DNA of 64,000 nucleotides from Hanleya hanleyi (lineage: Eukaryota > Mollusca > Polyplacophora > Lepidopleurida > Hanleyidae), in NCBI GenBank assembly GCA_036873755.1, contig JAVTVY010037197.1, forward strand, positions 62,001 through 126,000, in the 5' to 3' direction. The position numbers and the translations under genes were made by a program. This document shows positions 21,384 through 33,685 of the stretch, one piece after another (position 1 is the first letter of the stretch; every line of letters starts with the position of its first letter). The notes below the pieces were generated by a model. The model searched no databases, was not told the origin of the DNA, and saw only the letters and a program-made list of their open reading frames with translations.

Positions 21384-22166
21384 ATGTTTTACCTCACCCT
21401 ACCCAGTAACAGTTCGCTGGATGTGTTTCCTGACAACACCTTGGACAAGTACGTGACCCAATTACCGCAACCGTTGCATTTACCTGGACGATGGGAATGT
21501 AGCCTCGTGGATATCCAATACCCTTACTCGTGGTACAACGTGCGAGCCAATGAAGTGTGCTAATGAGGTGACCTACGAAGGAAAAGACACCCGACTCACC
21601 CTCCCCGAAGGCCAATACGATACCCCCAAGGAGTTCATACAGGGGCTTACAAGACTGTTGCACAATAAGGCTCTACGGGCGGTCACGAATACTTCAAAAC
21701 CTGTGAAAACCTTTCCCTTCAAGAATCACGTGGACTTCGATTACAACGCACACAACGACAAGGCACAGATCCTCCTCACCGCCAACGTGAGTGTCGTACT
21801 GAGTCCTATCCTACAGCAAATACTGGATCTCGCTCACCCGACCTACACGGGTCCATCCGAAGACCATGGCCAGATCCCGATGGATATGAAGTCGTGTATG
21901 TACAGACTCTACGTCTACTCGGACGTGGTCGACAACCACATCGTGGGCGATATCAACACACCTCTGTTACGGGTGGTCCCCATTAAGACGTATGGGGATC
22001 AAGTCACCCACAGTTTCACCCACATGCTCTACCTACCCGTACGACAAACCGACAACAACACTATCACGGTGGATATGACACGGGACGACCGGTCGCATTC
22101 GAACGAGGGAAAGTGGTGCTGGCACTTAATTTCCGACAAGCACGTTCTCCCCACTTTGTACAATGA
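21384..22166 (+). pseudogene. Penton-like pseudogene (U4)
   Basis: A changed version of the shared break (GTGTGCTAATGAGG) stops it at 21560-21562. A further 8-bp deletion at about 22075 removes the 'IRDD' region and shifts the C-terminus. Confidence 0.8.
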
Positions 22167-22483
22167 AAGTACCCTACGAGTGCGATGCACGCAGCTATAT
22201 GGACTATTATGCCCAACAGGCCAGGGGTAGCCTTCCGGTCTTTAGTGGTGCACGCATGCAACGAGGATATGGGCTGGGGAACATACTCGGGAGTATCGTC
22301 AAACCGTTCCTGCCCTTGGTGACGCGTGGGGTGAAAGCATTCGGTAAACAAGCGGTCCGAGGTGGACTGCAAGTCGCCGGTGATGTCTTGGGGGGTACGG
22401 CACCCAAAGAAGCCTTGAAACGGCGGGCCAAAGAAGCGGGAGGCGTCTTGGTGGCCAAAGCACAACGCACCGTAGGAAATTAA
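22163..22483 (+). pseudogene. pX-like core protein, C-terminally truncated (U4)
   Basis: 106 codons, early stop after 'RTVGN'; Pro in 'IVKPFLPLV'. Confidence 0.75.
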
Positions 22484-22607
22484 AGACCTGCACCACCGAG
22501 ACCACGCACCAGTCGACGGCCGACCCAGCGACGACGCACATCGAAGACCCAGGATATCTTTTCTTAAAACATGTCCTTAATCCACGCAGAGTCCTGCCCC
22601 TCCAGTC

Positions 22608-23052
22608 CTGAACACAGCGTCCCCCAAAACGCGCAAAGCGCAAGTGGGCTCTGTGGTGATATTGCTAATCCTGCTGAGTGTGTTGTACGGAGGTGTGTTT
22701 TACGACGTAGCCTATCTCAGCACTCTACTTAACCAACTTAGAACTCCAGCTGTGAGTGGCAGTCAAACCAGTCTAGAGACCTTCTCTAAACCAGTCAACC
22801 CCGTGATCGAAACGAGCTCAGTCATCACCACCACGCCACCTGTACAAGCCACATCGAGTTCCACACCAAATATACAGTCCACATCGAGCTCTACACCAAG
22901 TACACCCACTACGTCTGAAAACCCACCGGCTTTCATCACTCACAGTGAACGCCCATCGACAACGGCGACCGACGTTGTACCCACCACCACCCGAGTTCAC
23001 TCGTACCAAATTTACAAGAGCGAGTTACCACGACAGCGCATACAGCTCGAAC
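22608..23052 (+). pseudogene. TM pseudogene (U5)
   Basis: Open from GTG 22644 to 'SYQIYKSELPRQ', then out-of-frame overlap with the ATPase to 23312. No ATG start. Confidence 0.65.
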
Positions 23053-23574
23053 CATGGACCTTCGTGTCACTTGCGTCATCGCAGGACCGACGGGCTCCGG
23101 CAAAAAGCACTTCGTCAGGCAGCGTATGCAGCAATGCCCCACATCACGTTCGTGGAAGGCCTACCCAACCTGACCGATTTGGAGCCGGACACCTTGGTGG
23201 TTCTGGATGGTCTCATGGCGAAGACGGATGCGCGGGTCACACAACTCTTTATCAAAGGCAGCCATCATCGACGGCTCAGCATCATCTACATTGTGCACAA
23301 TCTGTTCAGTAAAAACAAAGAACATCGGAACATCAGCTTAAATGCCCACTACCAGGTGGTCTCCAAAAACCCGAGAGATACCACTCAACTGCCGCACCCG
23401 ACGAGACAGATGTATCCCGGCCGCACACCGTTTGCGTTGGAAGCCTTTAAAGATGCGACAACCCCTCAGCACGGGTATATGCTCTTCGACCTCAAGCAAG
23501 CCACCCCCGATCACCTTCGACTACGGAGCGGAATCTTTCCCGGAGAAACCCACCACGTGTACATGCAAAAATAA
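23053..23574 (+). pseudogene. ATP: Packaging ATPase pseudogene (U5)
   Basis: Short form: 62-bp deletion after Walker A GSGKK, Walker B VVLDG. The C-terminal part is open to 23574. Confidence 0.8.
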
Positions 23575-23577
23575 TAT

Positions 23578-23636
23578 AAACACACCCACAGTGGCTCCCC
23601 CAGCTGGAGTGTGTGTTTGGTGATGGGATAATAAAA
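23578..23636 (+). terminator. 3' hairpin and poly(A) signal (U5)
   Basis: Stem with one mismatch (CTGGAGTG), followed by GGGATAATAAAA. Confidence 0.5.
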
Positions 23637-23734
23637 GAATTAATACAACATCATGGTTGACTTGGTCTCTGTTCAATATTCAAGAGGTAGGCAGATAAAA
23701 AGGAGAGAGTTGTGGGTTCTAGCATTTGTTGTAC

Positions 23735-24079
23735 ATGATGTCTGCACGAGTACGGAACCACGCCCCGACGCTCCGTGTATTGACGACGGCCCCACCCGAG
23801 TTGGTACGAACCATTGTACGCGGCGCGGACCCTGACCTTTCACGCTGTCTGTGCGAGATCGGGTACAACCTGTTAAAAGGCAACGTACCACTGACTCCGG
23901 CTCAGAAGACCAAGTTGGCCAAGCATAAGACAGGTCTTCGAACCCTACTCCAGAAGTCAGTCTCTCAAACACAAAAGAAAAAGGTGTTACAGAAAAGCGG
24001 CTTTCTCGGGACCATCTTAGCCCCGTTGGCCGCTTCCGTGTTGGTTCCAGTTTTGGGTGGACTCTTCGGCCGACAATGA
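23735..24079 (+). CDS. ORF110 (U5)
   Basis: Open over 114 codons with changes 'GADPDLSRCL', 'LLQKSV' and 'SVLVPVLGG', showing drift without a stop. Confidence 0.6.
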   Translation: MMSARVRNHAPTLRVLTTAPPELVRTIVRGADPDLSRCLCEIGYNLLKGNVPLTPAQKTKLAKHKTGLRTLLQKSVSQTQKKKVLQKSGFLGTILAPLAASVLVPVLGGLFGRQ

Positions 24080-24097
24080 ACCACACGAAAAAAAAAA

Positions 24098-24895
24098 ATG
24101 ATCCTCGTCGAACCACGGGTCCTTCAAAACCTCCAATCGCCCTACTCTGTTCCACCTACGGTGACGACCATAAACACCCTCGATGAAGAGATGCAACAGA
24201 TCTTACAATAACGGGGGTTAAGCGAAAGCGAGAAAGTACAACGGTACAATGAGACGCTTCAACGGTACATGACGTTCATGGACCAATACAAAACCCTCTC
24301 TACCACAGCACCACCACCACCACGCGACACACCGCCGACCTCAGCACCGCTCCAACAGCCGCCATTACCAGGGGTACCACCCACAGCCCCACAGTGGGTC
24401 GGAGACGAAGTCCTGAAGAGTGTACCTGCATCGTTCAAGAAACAAGCTGGCCTGGTATTACAACGGATGAAACAGAATCCTAACATGACTTGGAATAATA
24501 AAGGCGAACTACTGGTACAGAATCAGGTGGTCCCCGGTACCCACATGACGGATTTAGTGAATGACCTGATACGTCAACGCAGGTCGCACACGGACCCTCG
24601 AGGATGGGAGGTCTTCGCTCAAGGCTTGAAAGACATGCATGTACAACAGGAATTGGTCTGGAACCTCCAGCGTTGGGCCTGGATGCAGCGGACCCACCAA
24701 TCGCCGAGTGGCCCACTACCTTATTGGGAAGCCGAGTCGGAACCAGAGTCACCCCCCAAAACAGCACAACGACGGACACCTTCTTTTCACTCCTTTAAAA
24801 AACCACCCCTGATCACGACACCCGTGACACGTAGCAAGTCACCGCGGCGAACACGACGCCGGACACAACCACCCAAGGCCTGGAACACCTATTAA
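24098..24895 (+). pseudogene. ORF281 pseudogene (U5)
   Basis: TAA at 24209-24211 replaces the Lys of 'LQKPG'. Eleven A put the overlapping ATG out of frame. From internal ATG 24269 it is open to 24895 and lacks 'PHISRA' as in U4. Confidence 0.75.
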
Positions 24896-24928
24896 AACCA
24901 ATAGCAGCAGCAGGACAGCTCAGTCGCC

Positions 24929-25717
24929 ATGTTTTACCTCACCCTACCCAGTAACAGTTCGCTGGATGTGTTTCCTGACAACACCTTGGCCAAGTACGTG
25001 ACCCAATTACCGCAACCGTTGCATTTACCTGGACGATGGGAATGTAGCCTCGTGGATATCCAATACCCTTACTCGTGGTACAACGTGCGAGCCAATGAAG
25101 TGTGGTACTGAGGTGACCTACGAAGGAAAAGACACCCGACTCACCCTCCCCGAAGGCCAATACGATACCCCAAGGAGTTCATACAGGGGCTTACAAGACT
25201 GTTGCATTATAAGGCTCTACGGGAGGTCACGAATACTTTAAAACCTGTGAAAACCTTTCCCTTCAAGAATCACGTGGACTTCGATTACAACGCACACAAC
25301 GACAAGGCACAGATCCTCCTCACCGCCAACGTGAGTGTCGTACTGAGTCCTATCCTACAGCAAATACTGGATCTCGCTCACCCGACCTACACGGGTCCAT
25401 CCGAAGACCATGGCCAGATCCCGATGGATATGAAGTCGTGTATGTACAGACTCTACGTCTACTCGGACGTGGTCGACAACCACATCGTGGGCGATATCAA
25501 CACACCTCTGTTACGGGTGGTCCCCATTAAGACGTATGGGGATCAAGTCACCCACAGTTTCACCCACATGCTCTACCTACCCGTACGACAAACCGACAAC
25601 AACACTATCACGGTGGATATAAGAGATGACACGGGACGACCGGTCGCATTCGAACGAGGGAAAGTGGTGCTGGCACTTAATTTCCGACAAGCACGTTCTC
25701 CCCACTTTGTACAATGA
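24929..25717 (+). pseudogene. Penton-like pseudogene (U5)
   Basis: Shared insertion with TGA at 25109-25111, then a missing C near 25169 returns the original frame. 25202-25717 is open to the end. Confidence 0.8.
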
Positions 25718-26034
25718 AAGTACCCTACGAGTGCGATGCACGCAGCTATATGGACTATTATGCCCAACAGGCCAGGGGTAGCCTTCCGGTCTTTAGTGGT
25801 ACACGCATGCAACGAGGATATGGGCTGGGGAACATACTCGGGAGTATCGTCAAACCGTTCCTGCCCTTGGTGACGCGTGGGGTGAAAGCATTCGTTAAAC
25901 AAGCGGTCCGAGGTGGACTGCAAGTCGCCGGTGATGTCTTGGAGGGTACGGCACCCAACGAAGCCTTGAAACGGCGGGCCAAAGAAGCGGGAGGCGTCTT
26001 GGTGGCCAAAGCACAACGCACCGTAGGGAATTAA
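25714..26034 (+). pseudogene. pX-like core protein, C-terminally truncated (U5)
   Basis: 106 codons, early stop. Changes 'KAFVKQ' and 'APNEAL' are private to this copy. Confidence 0.75.
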
Positions 26035-26158
26035 AGACCTGCACCACCGAGACCACGCACCAGTCGACGGCCGACCCAGCGACGACGCACATCGAAGACC
26101 CAGGATATCTTTTCTTAAAACATTTCCTTAATCCACGCAGGGTCCTGCCCCTCCAGTC

Positions 26159-26603
26159 CTGAACACAGCGTCCCCCAAAACGCGCAAAGCGCAAGTGGGC
26201 TCTGTGGTGATATTGCTAATCCTGCTGAGTGTGTTGTACGGAGGTGTGTTTTACGACGTAGCCTATCTCAGCACTCTACTTAACCAACTTAGAACTCCAG
26301 CTGTGAGTGGCAGTCAAACCAGTCTAGAGACCTTCTCTACACCAGTCAACCCCGTGATCGAAACGAGCTCAGTCATCACCACCACGCCACCTGTACAAGC
26401 CACATCGAGTTCCACACCAAATATACAGTCCACATCGAGCTCTACACCAAGTACACCCACTACGTCTGAAAACCCACCGGCTTTCATCACTCACAGTGAA
26501 CGCCCATCGACAACGGCGACCGACGTTGTACCCACCACCACCCGAGTTCACTCGTACCAAATTTACAAGAGCGAGTTACCACGACAGCGCATACAGCTCG
26601 AAC
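26159..26603 (+). pseudogene. TM pseudogene (U6)
   Basis: As in U5: open from GTG 26195 and past the ATPase start in another frame, to 26863. Confidence 0.65.
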
Positions 26604-27125
26604 CATGGACCTTCGTGTCACTTGCGTCATCGCAGGACCGACGGGCTCCGGCAAAAAGCACTTCGTCAGGCAGCGTATGCAGCAATGCCCCACATCACGT
26701 TCGTGGAAGGCCTACCCAACCTGACCGATTTGGAGCCGGACACCTTGGTGGTTCTGGATGGTCTCATGGCGAAGACGGATGCGCGGGTCACACAACTCTT
26801 TATCAAAGGCAGCCATCATCGACGGCTCAGCATCATCTACATTGTGCACAATCTGTTCAGTAAAAACAAAGAACATCGGAACATCAGCTTAAATGCCCAC
26901 TACCAGGTGGTCTCCAAAAACCCGAGAGATACCACTCAACTGCCGCACCCGACGTGACAGATGTATCCCGGCCGCACACCGTTTGCGTTGGAAGCCTTTA
27001 AAGATGCGACAACCCCTCAGCACGGGTATATGCTCTTCGACCTCAAGCAAGCCACCCCCGATCACCTTCGACTACGGACCGGAATCTTTCCCGGAGAAAC
27101 CCACCACGTGTACATGCAAAAATAA
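26604..27125 (+). pseudogene. ATP: Packaging ATPase pseudogene (U6)
   Basis: Short-form lesions plus a private TGA at 26955-26957 where U5 has Arg. Confidence 0.8.
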
Positions 27126-27127
27126 TG

Positions 27128-27187
27128 TAAACACACCCACAGTGGCTCCCCCAGCTGATGTGTGTGTTTGGTGATGGGATAATAAAA
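27128..27187 (+). terminator. 3' hairpin and poly(A) signal (U6)
   Basis: Stem weakened by CAGCTGATGTG; GGGATAATAAAA is intact. Confidence 0.5.
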
Positions 27188-27285
27188 GAATTAATACAAC
27201 ATCATGGTTGACTTTGTCTCTGTTCAATATTCAGGAGGTAGGCAGATAAAAAGGAGAGAGTTGTGGGTTCTAGCATTTGTTGTAC

Positions 27286-27630
27286 ATGATGTCTGCACGA
27301 GTACGGAACCACGCCCCGACGCTCCGTGTATTGACGACGGCCCCACCCGAGTTGGTACGAACCATTGTACGCGGCGCGGACCCTGACCTTTCACGCTGTC
27401 TGTGCGAGATCGGGTACAACCTGTTAAAAGGCAACGTACCACTGACTCCGGCTCAGAAGACCAAGTTGGCCAAGCATAAGACAGGTCTCCGAACCCTAGT
27501 CCAGAAGTCAGTCTCTCAAACACAAAAGAAAAAGGTGTTACAGAAAAGCGGCTTTCTCGGGACCATCTTAGCACCGTTGGCCGCTTCCGTGTTGGGTCCA
27601 GTTTTGGGTGGACTCTTCGGCCGACAATGA
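27286..27630 (+). CDS. ORF110 (U6)
   Basis: Intact 114 codons, with 'DLSRCL' as in U5 but the common 'LVQKSV' and 'GPVLGG'. Confidence 0.65.
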   Translation: MMSARVRNHAPTLRVLTTAPPELVRTIVRGADPDLSRCLCEIGYNLLKGNVPLTPAQKTKLAKHKTGLRTLVQKSVSQTQKKKVLQKSGFLGTILAPLAASVLGPVLGGLFGRQ

Positions 27631-27647
27631 ACCACACGAAAAAAAAA

Positions 27648-28461
27648 ATGATCCTCGTCGAACCACGGGTCCTTCAAAACCTCCAAACGCCCTACTCTGT
27701 TCCACCTACGGTGACGACCATAAACACCCTCGATGAAGAGATGCAACAGATCTTACAATAACGGGGGTTAAGCGAAAGCGAGAAAGTACAACGGTACAAT
27801 GAGACGCTTCAACGGTACATGACGTTCATGGACCAATACAAAACCCTCTCTACCCCAGCACCACCACCACCACGCGACACACCGCCGACCTCAGCACCGC
27901 TCCAACAGCCGCCATTACCAGGGGTACCACCCACAGCCCCACAGTGGGTCGGAGACGAAGTCCTGAAGAGTGTACCTGCATCGTTCAAGAAACGAGCTGG
28001 CCTGGTATTACAACGGATGAAACAGAATCCTAACATGACTTGGAATAATAAAGGCGAACTACTGGTACAGAATCAGGTGGTCCCCGGTACCCACATGACG
28101 GATTTAGTGAATGACCTGATACGTCAACGCAGGTCGCACACGGACCCTCGAGGATGGGAGGTCTTCGCTCAAGGCTTGAAAGACATGCATGTACAACAGG
28201 AACTGGTCTGGAACCTCCAGCGCTGGGCCTGGATGCAGCCGACTCACCAATCGCCGAGTGGCCCACTACCTTCTTGGGAAGCCGAGTCGGAACCGGAGTC
28301 ACCCCCCAAAAACAGCACAACGACGGACACCTTGTTTTCACTCCTTTAAAAAACCACCCCTGATCAAGACACCCCACATCTCCAGAGCCGTGACACGTAG
28401 CAAGTCACCGCGGCGAACACGACGCCGGACACAACCGCCCAAGGCCTGGAATACCTATTAA
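27648..28461 (+). pseudogene. ORF281 pseudogene (U6)
   Basis: TAA near 27759 shared with U5, and an extra A near 28311 that shifts the C-terminus. The basic tail resumes in frame 28189-28461, with 'PHISRA' present. Confidence 0.75.
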
Positions 28462-28494
28462 AATCAATAGCAGCAGCAGGACAGCTCAGTGGCC

Positions 28495-29285
28495 ATGTTT
28501 TACCTCACCCTACCCAGTAACAGTTCGCTGGATGTGTTTCCTGACAACACCTTGGCCAAGTACGTGACCCAATTACCGCAACCGTTGCATTTACCTGGAC
28601 GATGGGAATGTAGCCTCGTGGATATCCAATACCCTTACTCGTGGTACAACGTGCGAGCCAATGAAGTGTGGTACTGAGGTGACCTACGAAGGAAAAGACA
28701 CCCGACTCACCCTCCCCGAAGGCCAATACGATACCCCCAAGGAGTTCATACAGGGGCTTACAAGACTGTTGCATTATAAGGCTCTACGGGAAGTCACGAA
28801 TACTTCAAAACCTGTGAAAACCTTTCCCTTCAAGAATCACGTGGACTTCGATTACAACGCACACAACGACAAGGCACAGATCCTCCTCACCGCCAACGTG
28901 AGTGTCGTACTGAGTCCTATCCTACAGCAAATGCTGGATCTCGCTCACCCGACCTACACGGGTCCATCCGAAGACCATGGCCAGATCCCGATGGATATGA
29001 AGTCGGGTATGTACGGACTCTACGTCTAACTCGGACGTGGTCGACAACCACATCGTGGGCGATATCAACACACCTCTGTTACGGGTGGTCCCCATTAAGA
29101 CGTATGGGGATCAAGTCACCCACAGTTTCACCCACATGCTCTACCTACCCGTACGACAAACCGACAACAACACTATCACGGTGGATATAAGAGATGACAC
29201 GGGACGACCGGTCGCATTCGAACGAGGGAAAGTGGTGCTGGCACTTCATTTCCGACAAGCACGTTCTCCCCACTTTGTACAATGA
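28495..29285 (+). pseudogene. Penton-like pseudogene (U6)
   Basis: Shared insertion with TGA at 28675-28677, plus a second 1-bp insertion near 29028 (GTCTAACTCGG) that stops the downstream frame. Confidence 0.8.
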
Positions 29286-29602
29286 AAGTACCCTACGAGT
29301 GCGATGCACGCAGCTATATGGACTATTATGCCCAACAGGCCAGGGGTAGCCTTCCGGTCTTTAGTGGTGCACGCATGCAACGAGGATATGGGCTGGGGAA
29401 CATACTCGGGAGTATCGTCAAAACGTTCCTGCCCTTGGTGACGCGTGGGGTGAAAGCATTCGGTAAACAAGCGGTCCGAGGTGGACTGCAAGTCGCCGGT
29501 GATGTCTTGGGGGGTACGGCACCCAAAGAAGCCTTGAAACGGCGGGCCAAAGAAGCGGGAGGCGTCTTGGTGGCCAAAGCACAACGCACCGTAGGGAATT
29601 AA
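29282..29602 (+). pseudogene. pX-like core protein, C-terminally truncated (U6)
   Basis: 106 codons, early stop after 'RTVGN', with Thr in 'IVKTFLPLV'. Confidence 0.75.
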
Positions 29603-29726
29603 AGGCCTGCACCACCGAGACCACGCACCAGTCGACGGCTGACCCAGCGACGACGCACATCGAAGACCCAGGATATCTTTTCTTAAAACATGTCCTTAAT
29701 CCACGCAGAGTCCTGCCCCTCCAGTC

Positions 29727-30176
29727 CTGAACACAGCGTCCCCCAAAACGCGCAAAGCGCAAGTGGGCTCTGTGGTGATATTGCTAATCCTGCTGAGTGT
29801 GTTGTACGGAGGTGTGTTTTACGACGTAGCCTATCTCAGCACTCTACTTAACCAACTTAGAACTCCAGCTGTGAGTGGCAGTCAAACCAGTCTAGAGACC
29901 TTCTCTACACCAGTCAACCCCGTGATCGAAACGAGCTCAGTCATCACCACCACGCCACCTGTACAAGCCACATCGAGTTCCACACCAAATATACAGTCCA
30001 CATCGAGCTCTACACCAAGTACACCCACTACGTCTGAAAACCCACCGGATTTCATCACTCACGGTGAACGCCCATCGACAACGGCGACCGACGTTGTACC
30101 CACCACCACCCGAGTTCACTCGTACCAAATTTACAAGAGCAGGTTAATTACCACGACAGCGAATACACCTCGAACC
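29727..30176 (+). pseudogene. TM gene fused in frame to ATPase (U7)
   Basis: Like U3, open from GTG 29763 into the ATPase start. It ends at the TAA inside Walker A (30225-30227). Confidence 0.65.
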
Positions 30177-30756
30177 ATGGACCTTCGCGTCACTTGCGTC
30201 ATCGCAGGACCGACGGGCTCCGGCTAAAAGCACTTCGTCAGGAAGCTCCTTCAACACCCCACCCATTGCCCGAGTCGTGTGGTGTTACTCAGAATGGCAG
30301 GCAGCGTATGCAGCAATGCCCCACATCACGTTCGTGGAAGGCCTACCCAACCTGACCGATTTGGAACCGGACACCTTGGTGGTTCTGGATGGTCTCATGG
30401 CAGAGACGGATGCGCGGGTCACACAACTCTTTATCAAAGGCAGCCATCATCGACGGCTCAGCATCATCTACATTGTGCACAATCTGTTCAGTAAAAACAA
30501 AGAACATCGGAACATCAGCTTAAATGCCCACTACCAGGTGGTCTTCAAAAACCCGAGAGACACCACTCAACTGCCGCACCTGGCGAGACAGATGTATCCC
30601 GGCCGCACACCGTTTGCGTTGGAAGCCTTTAAAGATGCGACAACCCCTCAGCACGGGTATATGCTCTTCGACCTCAAGCAAGCCACCCCCGATCACCTTC
30701 GACTACGGACCGGAATCTTTCCCGGAGAAACCCACCACGTGTACATGCAAAAATAA
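30177..30756 (+). pseudogene. ATP: Packaging ATPase pseudogene (U7)
   Basis: The Walker A lysine codon is TAA, so the P-loop itself is interrupted. A deletion near 30258 shifts the frame. The C-terminal part 30277-30756 is open. Confidence 0.85.
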
Positions 30757-30758
30757 TG

Positions 30759-30818
30759 TAAACACACCCACAGTGGCTCCCCCAGCTGGGGTGTGTGTTT
30801 GGTGATGGGATAATAAAA
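30759..30818 (+). terminator. 3' hairpin and poly(A) signal (U7)
   Basis: Stem and CTCCCCCAGC loop as in U1; GGGATAATAAAA follows. Confidence 0.55.
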
Positions 30819-30916
30819 GAATTAATACAACATCATGGTTGACTTTGTCTCTGTTCAATATTCAGGAGGTAGGCAGATAAAAAGGAGAGAGTTGTGGGTT
30901 CTAGCATTTGTTGTAC

Positions 30917-31261
30917 ATGATGTCCGCACGAGTACGGAACCACGCCCCGACGCTCCGTGTATTGACGACGGCCCCACCCGAGTTGGGACGAACCATTGTA
31001 CGCGGCGCGGACCCTGACCTTGTACGCTGTCTGTGCGAGATCGGGTACAACCTGTTAAAAGGCAACGTACCACTGACTCCGGCTCAGAAGACCAAGTTGG
31101 CCAAGCATAAGACAGGTCTCCGAACCCTACTCCAGAAGTCAGTCTCTCAAACACAAAAGAAAAAGGTGTTACAGAAAAGCGGCTTTCTCGGGACCATCTT
31201 AGCCCCGTTGGCCGCTTCCGTGTTGGGTCCAGCATTGGGTGGACTCTTCGGCCGACAATGA
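30917..31261 (+). CDS. ORF110 (U7)
   Basis: Intact 114 codons, with 'ELGRTIVRGADPD', 'LLQKSV' and 'GPALGG'. Confidence 0.65.
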   Translation: MMSARVRNHAPTLRVLTTAPPELGRTIVRGADPDLVRCLCEIGYNLLKGNVPLTPAQKTKLAKHKTGLRTLLQKSVSQTQKKKVLQKSGFLGTILAPLAASVLGPALGGLFGRQ

Positions 31262-31276
31262 ACCACACGAAAAAAA

Positions 31277-32088
31277 ATGGTCCTCGTCGAACCACGACTC
31301 CTTCAAAACCTCCAATCGCCCTACCCTGTTCCACCTACGGTGAAGACCATAAACACCCTCGATGAAGAGATGCAACAGATCTTACAAAAACCGGGGTTAA
31401 GCGACAGCGAGAAAGTACAACGGTACAATGAGACGCTTCAACGGTACATGACGTTCATGGACCAATACAAAACCCTCTCTACCCCATCACCACCACCACC
31501 ACGCGACACACCACCGACCTCAGCACCGCTCCAACGGCCGCCATTACCAGGGGTACCACCCACAGCCCCACAGTGGGTCGAAGACGAAGTCCTGAAGAGT
31601 GTACCTGCATCGTTCAAGAAACAAGCTGGCCTGGTATTACAACGGATGAAACAGAATCCTAACATGACTTGGAATAATAAAGGCGAACTACTGGTACAGA
31701 ATCAGGTGGTCCCCGGTACCCACATGACGGATTTAGTGAATGACCTGATACGTCAACGCAGGTCGCACACGGACCCTCGAGGATGGGAGGTCTTCGCTCA
31801 AGGCGTGAAAGACATGCATGTACAACAGGAATTGGTCTGGAACCTCCAGCGCTGGGCCTGGATGCAGCGAACCCACCAATCGCCGAGTGGCCCACTACCT
31901 TCTTGGGAAGCCGATTCGGAACCGGAGTCACCCCCAAAACACCACAACGACGGACACCTTCTTTTCACTCCTTTAAAAAACCACCCCTGATCAAGACACC
32001 CCACATCTCCAGAGCCGTGACACGTACCAAGTCACCGCGGCCAACACGACGCCGGACACAACCGGCCAAGGCCTGGAACACCTATTAA
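31277..32088 (+). pseudogene. ORF281 pseudogene (U7)
   Basis: Open to about 31934, where one C is missing and the basic tail changes frame (stop 31990). The tail DNA continues to 32088. Confidence 0.7.
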
Positions 32089-32121
32089 AACCAATAGCAG
32101 CAGCAGGACAGCTCAGTCGCC

Positions 32122-32910
32122 ATGTTTTACCTCACCCTACCCAGTAACAGTTCGCTGGATGTGTTTCCTGACAACACCTTGGCCAAGTACGTGACCCAAT
32201 TACCGCAACCGTTGCATTTACCTGGACGATGGGAATGTAGCCTCGTGGCTATACAATACCCTTACTCGTGGTACAACGTGCGAGCCAATGAAGTGTGGTA
32301 CTGAGATGACCTACGAAGGAAAAGACACCCGACTCACCCTCCCCGAAGGCCAATACGATACCGCCAAGGAGTTCATACAGGGGCTTACAAGACTGTTGCA
32401 TTATAAGGCTCTACGGGAAGTCACGAATACTTCAAAACCTGTGAAAACCTTTCCCTTCAAGAATCACGTGGACTTCGATTACAACGCACACAACGACAAG
32501 GCACAGATCCTCCTCACCGCCAACGTGAGTGTCGTACTGAGTCCTATCCTACAGCAAATGCTGGATCTCGCTCACCCGACCTACACGGGTCCATCCGAAG
32601 ACCATGGCCAGATCCCGATGGATATGAAGTCGGGTATGTACGGACTCTACGTCTACTCGGACGTGGTCGACAACCACATCGTGGGCGATATCAACACACC
32701 TCTGTTACGGGTGGCCCCATTAAGACGTATGGGGATCAAGTCACCCACAGTTTCACCCACATGCTCTACCTACCCGTACGACAAACCGACAACAACACTA
32801 TCACGGTGGATATAAGAGATGATACGGAACGACCGGTCGCATTCGAACGAGGGAAAGTGGTGCTGGCACTTCATTTCCGACAAGCACGTTCTCCCCACTT
32901 TGTACAATGA
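32122..32910 (+). pseudogene. Penton-like pseudogene (U7)
   Basis: Shared insertion with TGA at 32302-32304, and a missing C near 32717, a position also affected in U3, that ends the second frame at 32815. Confidence 0.8.
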
Positions 32911-33226
32911 AAGTACCCTACGAGTGCGATGCACGCAGCTATATGGACTATTATGCCCAACAGGCCAGGGGTAGCCTTCCAGTCTTAAGTGGTGCACGCA
33001 TGCAACGAGGATATGGGCTGGGGAACATACTCGGGAGTATCGTCAAAACGTTCCTGCCCTTGGTGACGCGTGGGGTGAAAGCATTCGGTAAACAAGCGGT
33101 CCGAGGTGGACTGCAAGTCGCCGGTGATGTCTTGGGGGTACGGCACCCAAAGAAGCCTTGAAACGGCGGGCCAAAGAAGCGGGAGGCGTCTTGGTGGCCA
33201 AAGCACAACGCACCGTAGGGAATTAA
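32907..33226 (+). pseudogene. pX-like core protein pseudogene (U7)
   Basis: One G lost from the run near 33135 shifts the last third; the frame ends at 33161. The normal early stop lies at 33224-33226. Confidence 0.75.
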
Positions 33227-33313
33227 AGACCTGCACCACCGAGACCACGCACCAGTCGACGGCCGACCCAGCGACGACGCACATCGAAGACCCAGGATAT
33301 CTTTTCTTAAAAC

Positions 33314-33685
33314 ATGTCCTTAATCCACGCAGAGCCCGACGTAGCCTATCTCAGCACTCTACTTAACCAACTTAGAACTCCAGCCGTGAGTGGCAGTCAA
33401 ACCAGTCTAGAGGCCTTCTCTACACCAGTCAATCCCGTGATCGAAACGAGCTCAGTCATCACCACCACGCCACCTGTACAAGCCACATCGAGTTCCACAC
33501 CAAATATAGTCCACATCGAGCTCTACACCAAGTACACCCACTAGGTCTGAAAACCCACCGGATTTCATCACTCACAGTGAACGCCCATCGACAACGGCGA
33601 CCGACGTTGTACCCACCACCACCCGAGTTCACTCGTACCAAATTTACAAGAGCGTGTTACCACGACAGCGCATACAGCTCGAGCC
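33314..33685 (+). pseudogene. Major-capsid stub joined in frame to TM gene (U8)
   Basis: The first seven codons of the major capsid gene (ATG 33314) run straight into TM codons 'PDVAYLSTLLNQ'. This gives an ATG-started chimeric frame of 76 codons that ends at 33544 after a 2-bp deletion. The hydrophobic segment is gone. Confidence 0.7.

Larger units (their letters stand above)
10493..22602 (+). repeat. Array unit U4, interrupted
   Basis: About 3.5 kb of unit sequence split by the 8.6 kb palindromic insertion at 11394-20024 near the ATPase 3' end. The major capsid stub starts at ATG 22571. Confidence 0.85.
22603..26153 (+). repeat. Array unit U5
   Basis: Close sister of U6: shared ORF281 TAA, shared 'DLSRCL' change in ORF110, shared 'MAKTDA' and 'HPT' changes in the ATPase. 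The next major capsid stub has ATT for ATG (26122). Confidence 0.9.
26154..29721 (+). repeat. Array unit U6
   Basis: First half nearly identical to U5, second half (from about 28200) closer to U7 and U2, so probably a recombinant. The major capsid stub starts at ATG 29690. Confidence 0.9.
29722..33334 (+). repeat. Array unit U7
   Basis: Carries the longer ATPase form, like U3. Its end joins U8 by a different, shorter junction at 33335. Confidence 0.9.
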
